A stretch of 64,000 bases of DNA from Sphingobium xanthum (GTDB lineage Bacteria; Pseudomonadota; Alphaproteobacteria; Sphingomonadales; Sphingomonadaceae), in the NCBI RefSeq assembly GCF_019737615.1, contig NZ_JAHKKS010000007.1, positions 62,001 to 126,000 on the forward strand, written 5' to 3'. How positions within the stretch are numbered: position 1 is the stretch's first letter; each line of letters opens with the position of its first letter. Below are positions 51,366 to 60,955 of the stretch, in pieces. Position numbers and translations under genes: made by a program. A model generated the notes under the pieces. The model did no database searches, was not told where the DNA came from, and was given only the letters and a program-made list of their open reading frames with translations.

Positions 51366-51854
51366 TCAGTCCTGGTCATCCTCGCCCTCTCCGGAGAGGT
51401 CGAGCGGATGCGCGGGCTGGACCGTTGAAATGGCATGCTTGTAGACGAGCTGGACGAGGCCATCCCGCTGCAGCAACATGCAGAAAAGATCGAATGCCGA
51501 GATGTCGCCCTGGAGCATGACGCCGTTCACGAGGAACATGGTCACGGGCTCGCCCGACTTGTGAACTGCCGACAGGAAGATTTCCTGCAGCAGCTTGGGC
51601 TTGCGCTCATTGGCGGAAAAAGCGGATTCGATCCGGGAAAGGTCGATAGGATGCGCCGGCATGACCGTCGAAATGGCATGCTTGTAGACGAGTTGCGTCT
51701 GGCCATCGCGGCGAAGCAGAACAGAGAAATTATCGAACCAGGTTACGATGCCTTGCAGTTTGACACCCTTCACCAAAAACATCGTGACGGGGGTCTTGCT
51801 CTTGCGGAGGCTATTGAGAAAAATGTCCTGAAGGTTGTTGAGTTTGTCGGCCAT
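51366..51854 (-). CDS. hfq: Tandem (double-length) RNA chaperone Hfq
   Basis: Hfq binds small RNAs and mRNAs as a hexameric ring. This 162-residue protein contains two complete Sm-like domains: residues about 8-73 ([15 protein letters not shown] ... [13 protein letters not shown]) and about 88-153 ([16 protein letters not shown] ... [13 protein letters not shown]). Both keep the proximal-face YKH motif, Q8 and F42 equivalents. The rim basic patch survives in the first half (RKSK) but is mostly lost in the second (HKSG), and the distal-face K31 equivalent is K in the first but M in the second. A linker of about 14 residues and an acidic tail (GEGEDDQD) are present. Three chains would make a six-domain ring. 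It lies between ntrX and hflX. Confidence 0.97.
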   Translation of the reverse strand: MADKLNNLQDIFLNSLRKSKTPVTMFLVKGVKLQGIVTWFDNFSVLLRRDGQTQLVYKHAISTVMPAHPIDLSRIESAFSANERKPKLLQEIFLSAVHKSGEPVTMFLVNGVMLQGDISAFDLFCMLLQRDGLVQLVYKHAISTVQPAHPLDLSGEGEDDQD

Positions 51855-52016
51855 TTTTTACTCCGTTATTGGCGGGGCGTTGCCCGCATCGCGCCCAATT
51901 TGGACGTCGATTGTCTACCCAGACAGTTGGAGCCTAAGCGATTCCTTGCGGGAAATCCAGCCATGCTTTGCCGCAGCGCACAAAAACATGCCCGGTCGAT
52001 GGCGTGATCCCCCGGC

Positions 52017-53381
52017 TCAGTCCCGCCCCTCGCCCAGTCCCAGCGATTTGAGCTTACGATGGAGAGCTGAGCGCTCCATGCCGATGAACGCTGCGGTGCG
52101 CGAGATGTTCCCGGAAAAACGCTTGATCTGAATCCGCAGATATTCGCGCTCGAAATTCTCGCGCGCTTCGCGCAGCGGTGCGCCCATGATCGCGCTGGAA
52201 AGGCCCAACTCCTCGTTGTTGCCCGTCGCTTCGACCGGGAGCATCTCCAGCTCGATCAACCCGCCCGGCTGCATCGGCGCAAGAATGATCGTGCGCTCGA
52301 CCACGTTGCGCAGTTGGCGGACATTGCCGGGCCAGTCAGAGGATTGCAGAGCAGCCATGGCATTGGTCGCCATATTGGGCGACGGCATGCCGCGCTCGGC
52401 CGCGAAACGCGCCATATAGTGCTCGACGAGACCGGGAATGTCGTCGCGGCGCTCGGCAAGCGGCGGGATGGCGAGCGGCACCACGTTCAGGCGATAGTAG
52501 AGATCCTCGCGGAAACGCTTGGCCTCGATCTCTTCCTTGAGATCGCGAGCGGTGGAGGAAATGACCCGGATGTCCACCTTCACCAGTCGCTGGCCGCCGA
52601 TGCGCGTGAAGCTCTGATCGGTCAGCACGCGCAGGATCTTGCCCTGGGTGGTGAGCGGCATGTCGGCTATCTCGTCGAGAAAGAGCGTACCGCCATGGGC
52701 CTGCTCGAGCAGGCCGGGACGGATGACGCCATCCGACCCCTCGACACCGAACAGGGCTTCCTCGGCTCGTTCAGGCTCGATGCGCGCCGCCGTTACGATG
52801 ACGAACGGCCCCTCTGCCCTCCCCGACCAATTGTGGAGCATGCGCGCCGCGACTTCCTTGCCGACGCCGGCCGGGCCGGTGATGAGCACGCGGCTGCCGG
52901 TCCCCGCGACCTTCTTGATCGTTGCGCGGACGCCGTTGATGGCATTGCTGGTACCGGTCAGCTCCTCTTCCTGGAAGCGGGCGCGCAGCACCTGATTTTC
53001 ACGGCGCAGCCGCTCGGTCTCGGTGGCGCGCGACACGATATGCAGCAGCTGATCGGACTCGAACGGCTTCTCGATGAAATCGACGGCGCCGCGGCGGATG
53101 GCGGCGACCGCCGTGTCGATATTGCCGTGACCGGAGATCATCAGCACGGGGATCGTCGCATCGCGCTGCTTGATCTCTTCCAGCAGCTCCAGTCCGTCGA
53201 GCCGGGAGCCCTGCAGCCAGACGTCGAGCAGCACGAGCGAGGGTCGGCGCGTCGCCAACGCTTCGAGAGCATCGTCGCTGTTGGCGGCAAGTCTCGTCTC
53301 GAACCCCTCGTCTTCGAGGACGCCGGCGACCAGCTCGCGGATATCCACTTCATCATCGACGATCAGAACATCAAGCGCCAT
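52017..53381 (-). CDS. ntrX: Nitrogen-type response regulator NtrX, lacking GAFTGA
   Basis: NtrX is the response regulator paired with NtrY. The 454 residues comprise a receiver domain (DVLIVDDEVDIRELV, phospho-acceptor Asp in LVLLDVWLQGSRLDG, Lys in VDFIEKPFESDQ), an AAA+ domain (Walker A GPAGVGKEVAARML, Walker [14 protein letters not shown], arginine-finger region EDLYYRLNVVPLAIPPLAERRDDIPGL) and a Fis-type helix-turn-helix (NISRTAAFIGMERSALHRKLKSLGL). The loop that holds GAFTGA in sigma-54 activators reads ALFGVEGSDGVIRPGLLEQ, so it probably does not engage sigma-54. The start overlaps the ntrY end by 11 bases. Confidence 0.95.
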   Translation of the reverse strand: MALDVLIVDDEVDIRELVAGVLEDEGFETRLAANSDDALEALATRRPSLVLLDVWLQGSRLDGLELLEEIKQRDATIPVLMISGHGNIDTAVAAIRRGAVDFIEKPFESDQLLHIVSRATETERLRRENQVLRARFQEEELTGTSNAINGVRATIKKVAGTGSRVLITGPAGVGKEVAARMLHNWSGRAEGPFVIVTAARIEPERAEEALFGVEGSDGVIRPGLLEQAHGGTLFLDEIADMPLTTQGKILRVLTDQSFTRIGGQRLVKVDIRVISSTARDLKEEIEAKRFREDLYYRLNVVPLAIPPLAERRDDIPGLVEHYMARFAAERGMPSPNMATNAMAALQSSDWPGNVRQLRNVVERTIILAPMQPGGLIELEMLPVEATGNNEELGLSSAIMGAPLREARENFEREYLRIQIKRFSGNISRTAAFIGMERSALHRKLKSLGLGEGRD

Positions 53382-55647
53382 TCAAACTCTCTTTCGCATT
53401 GTCTCCAGGCCGATCCTCGCCATCTTCCACCAGGCGTGCGAGCCGGGCCACGTCAAATCGCAGCGTCACCACCGTGCCGCCGCTTTCGGCATCGCCGAAG
53501 CTCATCGTGCCGAAATGTTCCTCAACGATCTTCTTGACGATCGCGAGCCCCAGGCCCGTGCCCTTGGCGCGCGTCGTCATATAGGGCTCGATGATCCGCT
53601 CCCGCTCGACCGGCAGGCCGATGCCGTCGTCGGTCACGATGATGCTGATCTCGCCCTCGGACTGATTGACGGTCATCGTCACATGACCGTGCGGCGCCGA
53701 TGCTTGCTCCGCTTCGCCCTGAGTCGAGGTCTCACCAAGGTGGCGCTGCTCGATTGCTTCCACGCCATTCTTGACGATGTTGGTGAGCGCCTGCGCGATC
53801 TGGCGGCGATCGCAGACCAGCATCGGCTCGGCGGCATGGGCCAGGAAGGTGAACACGATCTGCGGGTGCGCAACTTCATGCAGGAACATCGTGTGGCGCG
53901 TGACGTCGATAACCGATTCTTCGCGGAAGACCGGCTTGGGCATGCGTGCGAACGACCCGAACTCATCGACGATACGCCGTAGATCACCCACCTGGCGCAC
54001 GATCGTCTCGGTCAGGCGGCGGAAGGTGCCGGGATCGGACTCGACTTCCTTGGCATAGCGCCGCTGCAGCCGTTCGGCGGCGAGCTGAATCGGCGTCAGC
54101 GGATTCTTGATCTCGTGCGCGATGCGACGTGCGACATCCGACCAGGCCGCACGGCGCTGGTCGAGCAGCTGCTGGGTGATGTCGTCGAAGGTCAGCACGC
54201 GGCTGCCGCCATCGGCAACGACGCGCACGGCGAGCGTGCGGATCTCGCCACCCGCGCGAATCTGGATGATATCCGCGCCCGTGCCGGCCGCCATGAGGCT
54301 CGCCAGTTCCTCGGAGAGTTCGGCAAGCGGCTGCCCGACGGCCTGGACGCCGGGTTTGACCAGCAGTTCAGTCGCTGAGCTGTTGAGCAGCTGGATGACC
54401 CCGTTCTGGTCGACCGAGATGACGCCTGCACTGACGCCGGACAGCACGGCCTCGATCAGGGCGCGCCGATTAGCGAGCTGGCTGTTGGCCGAGACGAGCG
54501 CTCCGGTCTGGGCCTCCAGGCGCTGGGTCATGCGGTTGAAGGCGCTCGCCAGCGTGCCGAGTTCGTCGCGGTCGTCGGTGTCGGCGACGCGGGTCGAGAG
54601 ATCGCCCGCGGTCACACGGCGAGCGGCATCGACCAACTCGCCGACGGGGCGGACGAGCCTGTCCGCAACAGTGAGAGCGAACCAGACGGCCGTGCCGACC
54701 AGCACGAGCGCGCCGACGAACAGCGCGATGTTGAAGCGCAGCTGCAATTGTCGGGACCGCGCTGCAAAATCGTCATAGTCGGCGAGCACCGCCTGCGCGC
54801 GCTTCATCTCGCTGAAAGCGGAAATGGCCGAATCGCGCGTGGCATAGAGGAACGTGTTCGAATCCGCATAGAGCTGGACGAACGCCTCGATCTGATTGGT
54901 CTTGGCTTGGGTCACGACCGGTTCGCCCGCGCGCAGGCGCTTCATCACTTCGGGCGTCAGCACGTCGGCCGCGGTGCGGCGCTCGGGATCCACGGTCGCG
55001 GCGGTGCGGGCGACGCCGTCGCGGCCGATCTCGATGATCGCGGAGCGGTTCAGCTTCCGCGTGACGACCTGATAGATGTAGCCCTCGGCGAAGGACGGGC
55101 TCGAGATGCTCGACTGCGAGAGATAGTCGCGCAGGTCTCCGGCCATCGTTGTCGTCTCGTCGCCAAGCTCCTTGAGGTTCGACTGGTAGTAGCCGCGCGC
55201 AAGATCGCTGGCATTCTGGAGCATGCCCCGCGCGTCGGCCGAGAACCAGAACTGGACGCCATACTGAAAGAGCAGCGACGCGAAGATCACGACCAGCAGC
55301 AGGGGGACACTGGCGATGGCCGAGAAGAGCGCGACGAGGCGGACGTGGAGCCGGCCGCTGCCGCCAACGAGGCTGCGCGCGGCGCGACGGCGCGCGATGC
55401 GCTGGCCGATCAGCACGAGCAGGATGATGGCGGGCAGCAGGTTGAAGACCAGCAGCAGCGCCACGACCGGCGCGCTCAGCAGCGTATCGTCCTGCTGCGG
55501 CCGGTTGATCAGCCAGGCGGTGAAACCCGCGGTCGCAAGCAGAGTCGCGGCTGCCAGCAGTTCGGCCAGACGGCCGAGGCGCGGCGAACCGAACAGCGTC
55601 GGTGGCGACTCGTCCATTCCTCCGTGCGGGCTGGCGCGTTGATCCAT
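53371..55647 (-). CDS. ntrY: Sensor histidine kinase NtrY
   Basis: NtrY is the membrane sensor that phosphorylates NtrX. The protein of about 758 residues has three or four N-terminal membrane segments and a periplasmic sensing region. HAMP (VTAGDLSTRVADTDDRDELGTLASAFNRMTQRLEAQ) and PAS (LIEAVLSGVSAGVISVDQNGVIQLLNSSA) domains follow. The dimerisation domain has the phospho-acceptor His in [22 protein letters not shown], and the ATPase domain has NIVKNGVEAI, VTDDGIGLPVERERI and TTRAKGTGLGLAIVKKIVEEHFG. I use the ATG at 55647; ATG 55617 and GTG 55686 are alternatives without better ribosome-binding sites. Confidence 0.94.
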   Translation of the reverse strand: MDQRASPHGGMDESPPTLFGSPRLGRLAELLAAATLLATAGFTAWLINRPQQDDTLLSAPVVALLLVFNLLPAIILLVLIGQRIARRRAARSLVGGSGRLHVRLVALFSAIASVPLLLVVIFASLLFQYGVQFWFSADARGMLQNASDLARGYYQSNLKELGDETTTMAGDLRDYLSQSSISSPSFAEGYIYQVVTRKLNRSAIIEIGRDGVARTAATVDPERRTAADVLTPEVMKRLRAGEPVVTQAKTNQIEAFVQLYADSNTFLYATRDSAISAFSEMKRAQAVLADYDDFAARSRQLQLRFNIALFVGALVLVGTAVWFALTVADRLVRPVGELVDAARRVTAGDLSTRVADTDDRDELGTLASAFNRMTQRLEAQTGALVSANSQLANRRALIEAVLSGVSAGVISVDQNGVIQLLNSSATELLVKPGVQAVGQPLAELSEELASLMAAGTGADIIQIRAGGEIRTLAVRVVADGGSRVLTFDDITQQLLDQRRAAWSDVARRIAHEIKNPLTPIQLAAERLQRRYAKEVESDPGTFRRLTETIVRQVGDLRRIVDEFGSFARMPKPVFREESVIDVTRHTMFLHEVAHPQIVFTFLAHAAEPMLVCDRRQIAQALTNIVKNGVEAIEQRHLGETSTQGEAEQASAPHGHVTMTVNQSEGEISIIVTDDGIGLPVERERIIEPYMTTRAKGTGLGLAIVKKIVEEHFGTMSFGDAESGGTVVTLRFDVARLARLVEDGEDRPGDNAKESLNGA

Positions 55648-55757
55648 CGTGGCAGCGATACAACATCCCCGTGGCTCTGAAAACACGCTTTGCGTGAGGC
55701 GTTCGGCATTCTTGATGCAACGATGTTCAGAACATAAACAGGCCGAAAATCAATCTA

Positions 55758-57209
55758 TTACCTTTCCCGCAATGGCATTGCCGGGTCGATATCGTAGTGC
55801 GTGAGCTTCTTGCGTAGTGTGTTGCGGTTCATGCCCAGCGTTGCGGCCGCGCGGATCTGATTGCCGTCCATCGCGGCGAGCGTCTCGCCCAGCAGGACCG
55901 GCTCAATGACCGCAAGCAGACGATCGTGAAGCTCGCTCGCGTTCAGCCCCGCTCCCACGGCGAGCTGCTCCCGCGACCAGCGCCGCGCCGCTTCGCGAAG
56001 CTCGACCGCACCCGTTCCCGTCTGGCCGCCAAGCGATTCAGCGAAGGTCAGCACCTGCCGCAGATGCTGGACCTGAATTTCCTGATCGCGCGTCAGCACC
56101 GTCAGGCGCTTCATCAGGTTCTGCAGTTCGCGGACATTGCCGGGCCAGTCGTACAGATCCAGCAGGTTGGCAGCTTCTTCCGACAGAAGCTTGCGCGGCA
56201 AGCCGCCCGAGGCCGCCTGATCGAGGAAATGCCGCGCGAGTAGCGGAACGTCCCCTGCTCGCTCGCGGAGCGACGGCAGCCGGATCGGCACGACATTGAG
56301 GCGATAGAAGAGGTCTTCGCGGAACCGGCCATCGGCGATGAGGTTCGGCAGGTCCTGATTGGTCGCGGCGATGATGCGGACATTCACCCGCACTGGCCGC
56401 GTACCGCCGACGGTCGTCACTTCGCCGGACTGAAGCACGCGCAGAAGCCGCGTCTGCGCATCCATCGGCATGTCGCCGATCTCGTCGAGGAAGAGCGTGC
56501 CCCCCTCGGCCTGCTCGAACTTGCCGGCTGAGCGCGAGACCGCACCGGTGAAGGCGCCGCGCTCATAGCCGAACAGCTCCGCCTCGATCAGCTCACGCGG
56601 GATCGCCGCCATGTTGATCGCCACGAAAGGCTGGGCGCGGCGCGGGCCGAGGCTGTGGATCGCCTCCGCGACCAGTTCCTTGCCTGTGCCGGATTCACCG
56701 AGGACGAGGATATTCAGATCATTGCCGACGACGCGGGCAATGGTCCGGTAGACCTCCTGCATCTGTGGCGAGCGGCCGATGAGCGGCAATTCCTCGCTGG
56801 CGCCTTCCTCGCCCGGCTCCGGTGCATGGCTGCTGGAGCGGACGCTCATCGCTTCGGCAACGGCGCGGCTGAGCTCGTTCAGGTCGAACGGCTTGGGGAG
56901 ATATTCGAAGGCTCCCTGCCCCGTCGCGCGCACCGCCGTGTTGAGCGTGTTCTGGGCGGAGAGGATGATGACCTTGAGGTCCGGCTCGTCCAGCAGCATC
57001 GCGCCGACGTCGTCGAGCCCGTCGCCGTCCGGCAGCATGACATCGGTAATGAGTACATCGGGCGCGAAGGCCGGCAAGGCCACGCGGCGCTCCTCGATCG
57101 AGCCGACCGTACGCACGATATGGCCCTGACGCTTCAGCGCTTCCGAAATGACGACGCAGATGGCCGGATCGTCATCGACGACGAGGATCTTGCCGGTGAG
57201 GCGCGTCAT
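55758..57209 (-). CDS. ntrC: Nitrogen regulation response regulator NtrC
   Basis: NtrC activates sigma-54 promoters for nitrogen assimilation when phosphorylated by NtrB. The 483 residues contain a receiver ([19 protein letters not shown], Asp in [14 protein letters not shown]), an AAA+ domain with Walker [15 protein letters not shown], an intact GAFTGA loop ([25 protein letters not shown]), Walker [12 protein letters not shown] and the sensor region, and a Fis-type helix-turn-helix ([29 protein letters not shown]). It overlaps the ntrB stop by 4 bases and is followed 110 bp later by ntrY. Confidence 0.97.
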   Translation of the reverse strand: MTRLTGKILVVDDDPAICVVISEALKRQGHIVRTVGSIEERRVALPAFAPDVLITDVMLPDGDGLDDVGAMLLDEPDLKVIILSAQNTLNTAVRATGQGAFEYLPKPFDLNELSRAVAEAMSVRSSSHAPEPGEEGASEELPLIGRSPQMQEVYRTIARVVGNDLNILVLGESGTGKELVAEAIHSLGPRRAQPFVAINMAAIPRELIEAELFGYERGAFTGAVSRSAGKFEQAEGGTLFLDEIGDMPMDAQTRLLRVLQSGEVTTVGGTRPVRVNVRIIAATNQDLPNLIADGRFREDLFYRLNVVPIRLPSLRERAGDVPLLARHFLDQAASGGLPRKLLSEEAANLLDLYDWPGNVRELQNLMKRLTVLTRDQEIQVQHLRQVLTFAESLGGQTGTGAVELREAARRWSREQLAVGAGLNASELHDRLLAVIEPVLLGETLAAMDGNQIRAAATLGMNRNTLRKKLTHYDIDPAMPLRER

Positions 57210-58330
57210 GGATGTATCCCCATCGGCAGGAGGACGCGGAAGATGGAGCGGCCCGCATGCTGATCGCGCTCATATTGAACGAGGCCATTCATGTCGCGGA
57301 CGAGCTTGTCGACCAACGCGAGGCCGAGGCCCTGACCGCTGCGCTTGGCGGAAATGAAGGGATTGAACAGCACGTCGCGAATATTCTCCGGTACGCCGGG
57401 ACCATTGTCGATCACCTGAAGCTCGATCTGCAGCGGTGCGGTGCCCTTGCCGCGCGTCGAGAGCACGGAGAGGCCGTGACGATAGGCCGTGGCGACCTGC
57501 ACGGTGCCGCCTTCCCGGCCTTCGACCGCCTCGACCGCATTCTTGACGAGGTTGAGCATCACCTGGACGAGCGCATCGCCATTGACCTGCGCGAAGGGCA
57601 ACGAGGGATCGTAAGTGCGCGTGATCGGGCAATTGCGCGCGAAGCCGGCGACGGCGATCTCCACCGCGCGATCGAGCAGCGGATAGATATTCTCCGGCCT
57701 GCATTCGAGAGGCTGATTGCTGGTGAAGCTCTGCATGCGGTCGATGAGGGCGGCGATGCGATCCACTTCATCGACGATGAGCTTGGTGAGCGGCCGCGTC
57801 GCCTCGCTGGCATCGCCTTCGAGAAGCTGGGCCGCGCCACGGATGCCGGAGAGCGGGTTCTTGATCTCATGCGCCAGCATGGCGGCGGCGCCGGTGGCCG
57901 AGCGCGCACCGAGCGAGGCGCGGCGCATGCCGAGCGTCTGCGATTGGCCATGGACATGCAGCGCGACGATCCGCCAGCGCTCGTCATCGAGCAGCGGGTG
58001 GATCAGGATATCCATCTCGACGGCTTCGTTGCGCCCGGCATGGACGCGAATGTCATAGGCCGAGAGTGGCTTGTCCGTCATCCAGATGGCGGCGTCCATG
58101 CGCGGATCGTCGATGCGCAGGACGCGGCCAATGACGCTGCCGACCAGCGCAGAGCGAGCCATGTTCAGCAGCGATTCGGCGCGGGCATTGGCGGTCGCGA
58201 TGCGACCGTCCGGATCGATCAGCAGCGTGGCGACCGGATGCGCGGAGACAAGCTCGGCGGCGGCGGGAATGCCGCCCGTGGTCGGGAAAGGAGGGCTCGA
58301 CAGCCTGTTTCTCCCGCGATCAGGCGGCAT
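57206..58330 (-). CDS. ntrB: Nitrogen regulation histidine kinase NtrB
   Basis: NtrB phosphorylates or dephosphorylates NtrC in response to PII signalling. The protein of about 374 residues has a PAS domain ([29 protein letters not shown]), the phospho-acceptor His in [22 protein letters not shown], and an ATPase domain with [60 protein letters not shown]. No membrane segment is present, so it is cytoplasmic. The ATG at 58330 overlaps the dusB stop by 11 bases. Confidence 0.95.
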   Translation of the reverse strand: MPPDRGRNRLSSPPFPTTGGIPAAAELVSAHPVATLLIDPDGRIATANARAESLLNMARSALVGSVIGRVLRIDDPRMDAAIWMTDKPLSAYDIRVHAGRNEAVEMDILIHPLLDDERWRIVALHVHGQSQTLGMRRASLGARSATGAAAMLAHEIKNPLSGIRGAAQLLEGDASEATRPLTKLIVDEVDRIAALIDRMQSFTSNQPLECRPENIYPLLDRAVEIAVAGFARNCPITRTYDPSLPFAQVNGDALVQVMLNLVKNAVEAVEGREGGTVQVATAYRHGLSVLSTRGKGTAPLQIELQVIDNGPGVPENIRDVLFNPFISAKRSGQGLGLALVDKLVRDMNGLVQYERDQHAGRSIFRVLLPMGIHP

Positions 58331-59363
58331 TCCGCGTCGGTTCGGAGCGGAGATGCTCCGGGCGCGCCAGCTCCGGATGGGCAATGAACGGCGCGTAGAA
58401 GCGCTCCAGCATATCGAGCACGCGGGCGGCCTCCGGCACCTGGTTCACGGCATTGCGGAACTCGGCCGAGCCTTGCAGGCCCTTGGTGTACCAGCCGAGA
58501 TGCTTGCGGGCCATGTTGACGCCGGTCAGCTCGCCATAATGCTCCAGCATCGCGCGATAATGCTCGACGATGAGGGCATATTGCTCAGCGATATCGGGAT
58601 CGGCGCGAGGCACCTCTCCGCTCAGCGCCTGCATGACCTGGCCGAGCAGCCAGGGCTTGCCATAGGCACCACGGCCGATCATGACGCCGTCAGCGCCGCT
58701 CTGTGCCAGCGCGGTCCGGGCGTCCTCGATCGAGCAGATGTCGCCATTGACGATGACGGGCACGGACACGGCGGCCTTGACCTTCGCCACGAAGGCCCAG
58801 TCCGCTTGGCCCTTGTACATCTGATTGCGCGTGCGGCCGTGAACGGTGATCAGCTTCGCGCCAAGATCCTCCGCGATATGGGCCAGCTCCGGCGCGTTGA
58901 GGCTGTCATGGCACCAGCCCATGCGCATCTTGACGGTCACCGGCACATCGACCGCCTCGACCGTTGCCTTGATGAGGCTCGCGGCGAGCGGCAGATCGCG
59001 CATCAGCGCAGAGCCGGCGTCGCCGCTCGTTACCTTGCGCACGGGGCAGCCCATGTTGATGTCGATGATCGCCGCGCCCTTCTGCTCGGAAAGCTTGGCG
59101 GCCTCGGCCATTTCATGCGGGGTGCAGCCGACGAGTTGCATCGAGACGGGCTCCTCGACGGCATGCCAGGCGGCCTTCTGGATCGACTGGCGCGTCTCCC
59201 GGATGGCGGCCGGCGAGGCGATCATCTCGGTGACGTTGAGGCCCGAGCCATAGCGGCGCACGAGCGTGCGGAACGGCATGTCGGTGACGCCCGTCATTGG
59301 GGCGAGGATCACCGGCTTGTCGATCGTCACGGGGCCGATCTGGATGGGTCTGAACGTCGTCAT
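58320..59363 (-). CDS. dusB: tRNA-dihydrouridine synthase (nifR3/dusB)
   Basis: DusB reduces uridines in tRNA D-loops to dihydrouridine using FMN and NADPH. The 347 residues have [66 protein letters not shown] with the catalytic Cys, [26 protein letters not shown] and [34 protein letters not shown]. The ATG at 59363 ([10 protein letters not shown]) matches the family start. It leads the ntr operon, as in Rhodobacter nifR3. Confidence 0.96.
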   Translation of the reverse strand: MTTFRPIQIGPVTIDKPVILAPMTGVTDMPFRTLVRRYGSGLNVTEMIASPAAIRETRQSIQKAAWHAVEEPVSMQLVGCTPHEMAEAAKLSEQKGAAIIDINMGCPVRKVTSGDAGSALMRDLPLAASLIKATVEAVDVPVTVKMRMGWCHDSLNAPELAHIAEDLGAKLITVHGRTRNQMYKGQADWAFVAKVKAAVSVPVIVNGDICSIEDARTALAQSGADGVMIGRGAYGKPWLLGQVMQALSGEVPRADPDIAEQYALIVEHYRAMLEHYGELTGVNMARKHLGWYTKGLQGSAEFRNAVNQVPEAARVLDMLERFYAPFIAHPELARPEHLRSEPTRNAA

Positions 59364-59639
59364 GGTCGAATTGCCTAAAAAACAGGCAGCGCCTGTAGCG
59401 TCAATGGGGTCCGAGAGCAAGAATGGCGACGGCGGTCCTTCTTTGTCCCGTGATGTAGGTTATTTTCTTTCAAAGGTTCGGAAAGTTCGGGGGTCGGCCC
59501 AAATTTAAAATTCCGGGACGTCGCGCATCGCCCTCTCTTCAATCGCGTGAACCGATTCCTGGCCATGCCATGCGGCCGCGTCTGTAGGACAGCGCATATT
59601 GCGCTTTCGCGCCGATGCGACAGCATCTAAGCGCTCGGC

Positions 59640-60815
59640 ATGACCAGTGTCTCCCACGTCGCCGCCATCGTTCTTGCCGCCGGGAGCGGATCGCGCAGCG
59701 GCGGGAGCATGCTCAAACAATATCGTGTGCTGGCCGGGCGGCCGCTGCTGGCGCATTCGCTGGAGGCGATGCGGGCGCATGAGCGGATCAGCACGGTCCT
59801 GCTGGTGGTTCCGCCGGGCGGGCAGGAGGAGGCGGGTGCAACGCTTGGCGGGCTGGTCGAGGGACTGCTGATCGTCGAGGGTGGCAAGACGCGACGGCTT
59901 TCGGTTCGCAATGCGCTGGAGACGCTCGCTTCGGAAGCGCCGAGTCATGTGCTGATCCATGATAGTGCGCGCCCTCGCCTGCCCGCCGTCGTGATCGACC
60001 GGTTGCTGGAGGCGCTGGAAAGCGGCGCGATGGGGGCGATGCCGGTGCTGCCGGTCGCCGACACTTTGGTTGCCGCGGACGAGGCATTGGCGGGCGATGT
60101 GGTTGATCGGGCGCTTCTCCGGCGTGTGCAGACACCGCAGGCGTTCGATTTTCCGGCCATTCTCGAGGCGCATCTGGGCTGGGACGGCGCGGACGAGCCG
60201 ACCGACGATGCACAGATGCTGCGCGGGCTTGGTCATGACGTCGTGCTCGTCGAGGGGGATGCGGCGTTGGAGAAGATCACCTATCCCGGCGATCATGAGC
60301 GGATGGAGCGGCAATTGGGCGACGCAATGATCGGCCGCACCGGTATGGGCTTCGATGTGCATCGGCTCGTGGCGGGCGAGGACTTGTGGCTCGGTGGCCT
60401 GTTGATCCCGCATAGCCATGGGCTTTCGGGGCATAGCGATGCGGATGTGGCCATCCATGCGCTGGTCGACGCGCTGCTGGGCGCATTGGCCGAGGGCGAT
60501 ATCGGCAGCCATTTCCCGCCGAGCGATCCGCAATGGCGCGGGGCGCGATCGGACCGGTTCCTGGCGTTCGCGGTGGAGCGCGTCGCGGCGCGGGGTGGCG
60601 TCATCGATCATGTCGATCTGACGATCATCTGTGAGGCGCCGAAGATCGGGCCGCATCGGGTGGCGATGAAGGCGCGTCTGGCTGAGATTCTAGGAATCTC
60701 CGAAGCGCGGGTGAGCGTGAAGGCGACCACGACGGAGCGGCTTGGGCTGACCGGGCGTGGCGAGGGCATTGCGGCGCAGGCTGTTGCGACGGTCCGGTTG
60801 CCGGCGGGGGACTGA
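59640..60815 (+). CDS. ispDF: Bifunctional IspD/IspF isoprenoid enzyme
   Basis: The 391-residue fusion carries two non-consecutive steps of the MEP isoprenoid pathway. The N-terminal half (AAIVLAAGSGSRSGGSMLKQYRVLAGRPLLAHSLEA, LIHDSARPRLP, RVQTPQAFDF) is 2-C-methyl-D-erythritol 4-phosphate cytidylyltransferase. The C-terminal half (RTGMGFDVHRLVAGEDLWLGGLLIPHSHGLSGHSDADVAIHALVDALLGALAEGDIGSHFP, VSVKATTTERLGLTGRGEGIAAQAV) is 2-C-methyl-D-erythritol 2,4-cyclodiphosphate synthase, with the metal-binding DVH and GHSDADV motifs. The fused form is common in alphaproteobacteria. It is divergent from dusB. Confidence 0.97.
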   Translation: MTSVSHVAAIVLAAGSGSRSGGSMLKQYRVLAGRPLLAHSLEAMRAHERISTVLLVVPPGGQEEAGATLGGLVEGLLIVEGGKTRRLSVRNALETLASEAPSHVLIHDSARPRLPAVVIDRLLEALESGAMGAMPVLPVADTLVAADEALAGDVVDRALLRRVQTPQAFDFPAILEAHLGWDGADEPTDDAQMLRGLGHDVVLVEGDAALEKITYPGDHERMERQLGDAMIGRTGMGFDVHRLVAGEDLWLGGLLIPHSHGLSGHSDADVAIHALVDALLGALAEGDIGSHFPPSDPQWRGARSDRFLAFAVERVAARGGVIDHVDLTIICEAPKIGPHRVAMKARLAEILGISEARVSVKATTTERLGLTGRGEGIAAQAVATVRLPAGD

Positions 60816-60827
60816 GGCTGCGGTTTA

Positions 60828-60947
60828 TAGCCCCTCCTCTTCAGAGGAGGGGTTGGGGTGGTGCTTTGGCGCTGAATGCTTGGCGCTGCGATGACGATCG
60901 CTGCGCGACACCCACCCCCTACCCCTCCCCTGAAAGGGAGGGGCTTA
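60828..60947. repeat. Palindromic intergenic repeat between ispDF and the DUF2207 gene
   Basis: The left arm AGCCCCTCCTCTTCAGAGGA with GGGGTTGGGGTGGTG (60828-60862) and the right arm CACCCACCCCCTACCCCTCC with CCTGAAAGGGAGGGGCT (60909-60945) are inverted relative to each other around a spacer of about 45 bp. Each arm is itself a hairpin (CCCCTCCTCTtcAGAGGAGGGG; CCCCTCCCtgaaAGGGAGGGG, approximate). It lies between convergent genes and could act as a two-way terminator. The plan of two G/C-rich hairpins resembles, but is not the same sequence as, the element in glyS. Confidence 0.75.
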
Positions 60948-60955
60948 AGGCAGTC

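Noticed and set aside
55648..55686. Earlier GTG start of ntrY at 55686
   Set aside because: It adds 13 residues with two Cys and no family resemblance, and lacks a ribosome-binding site; left as an alternative only.
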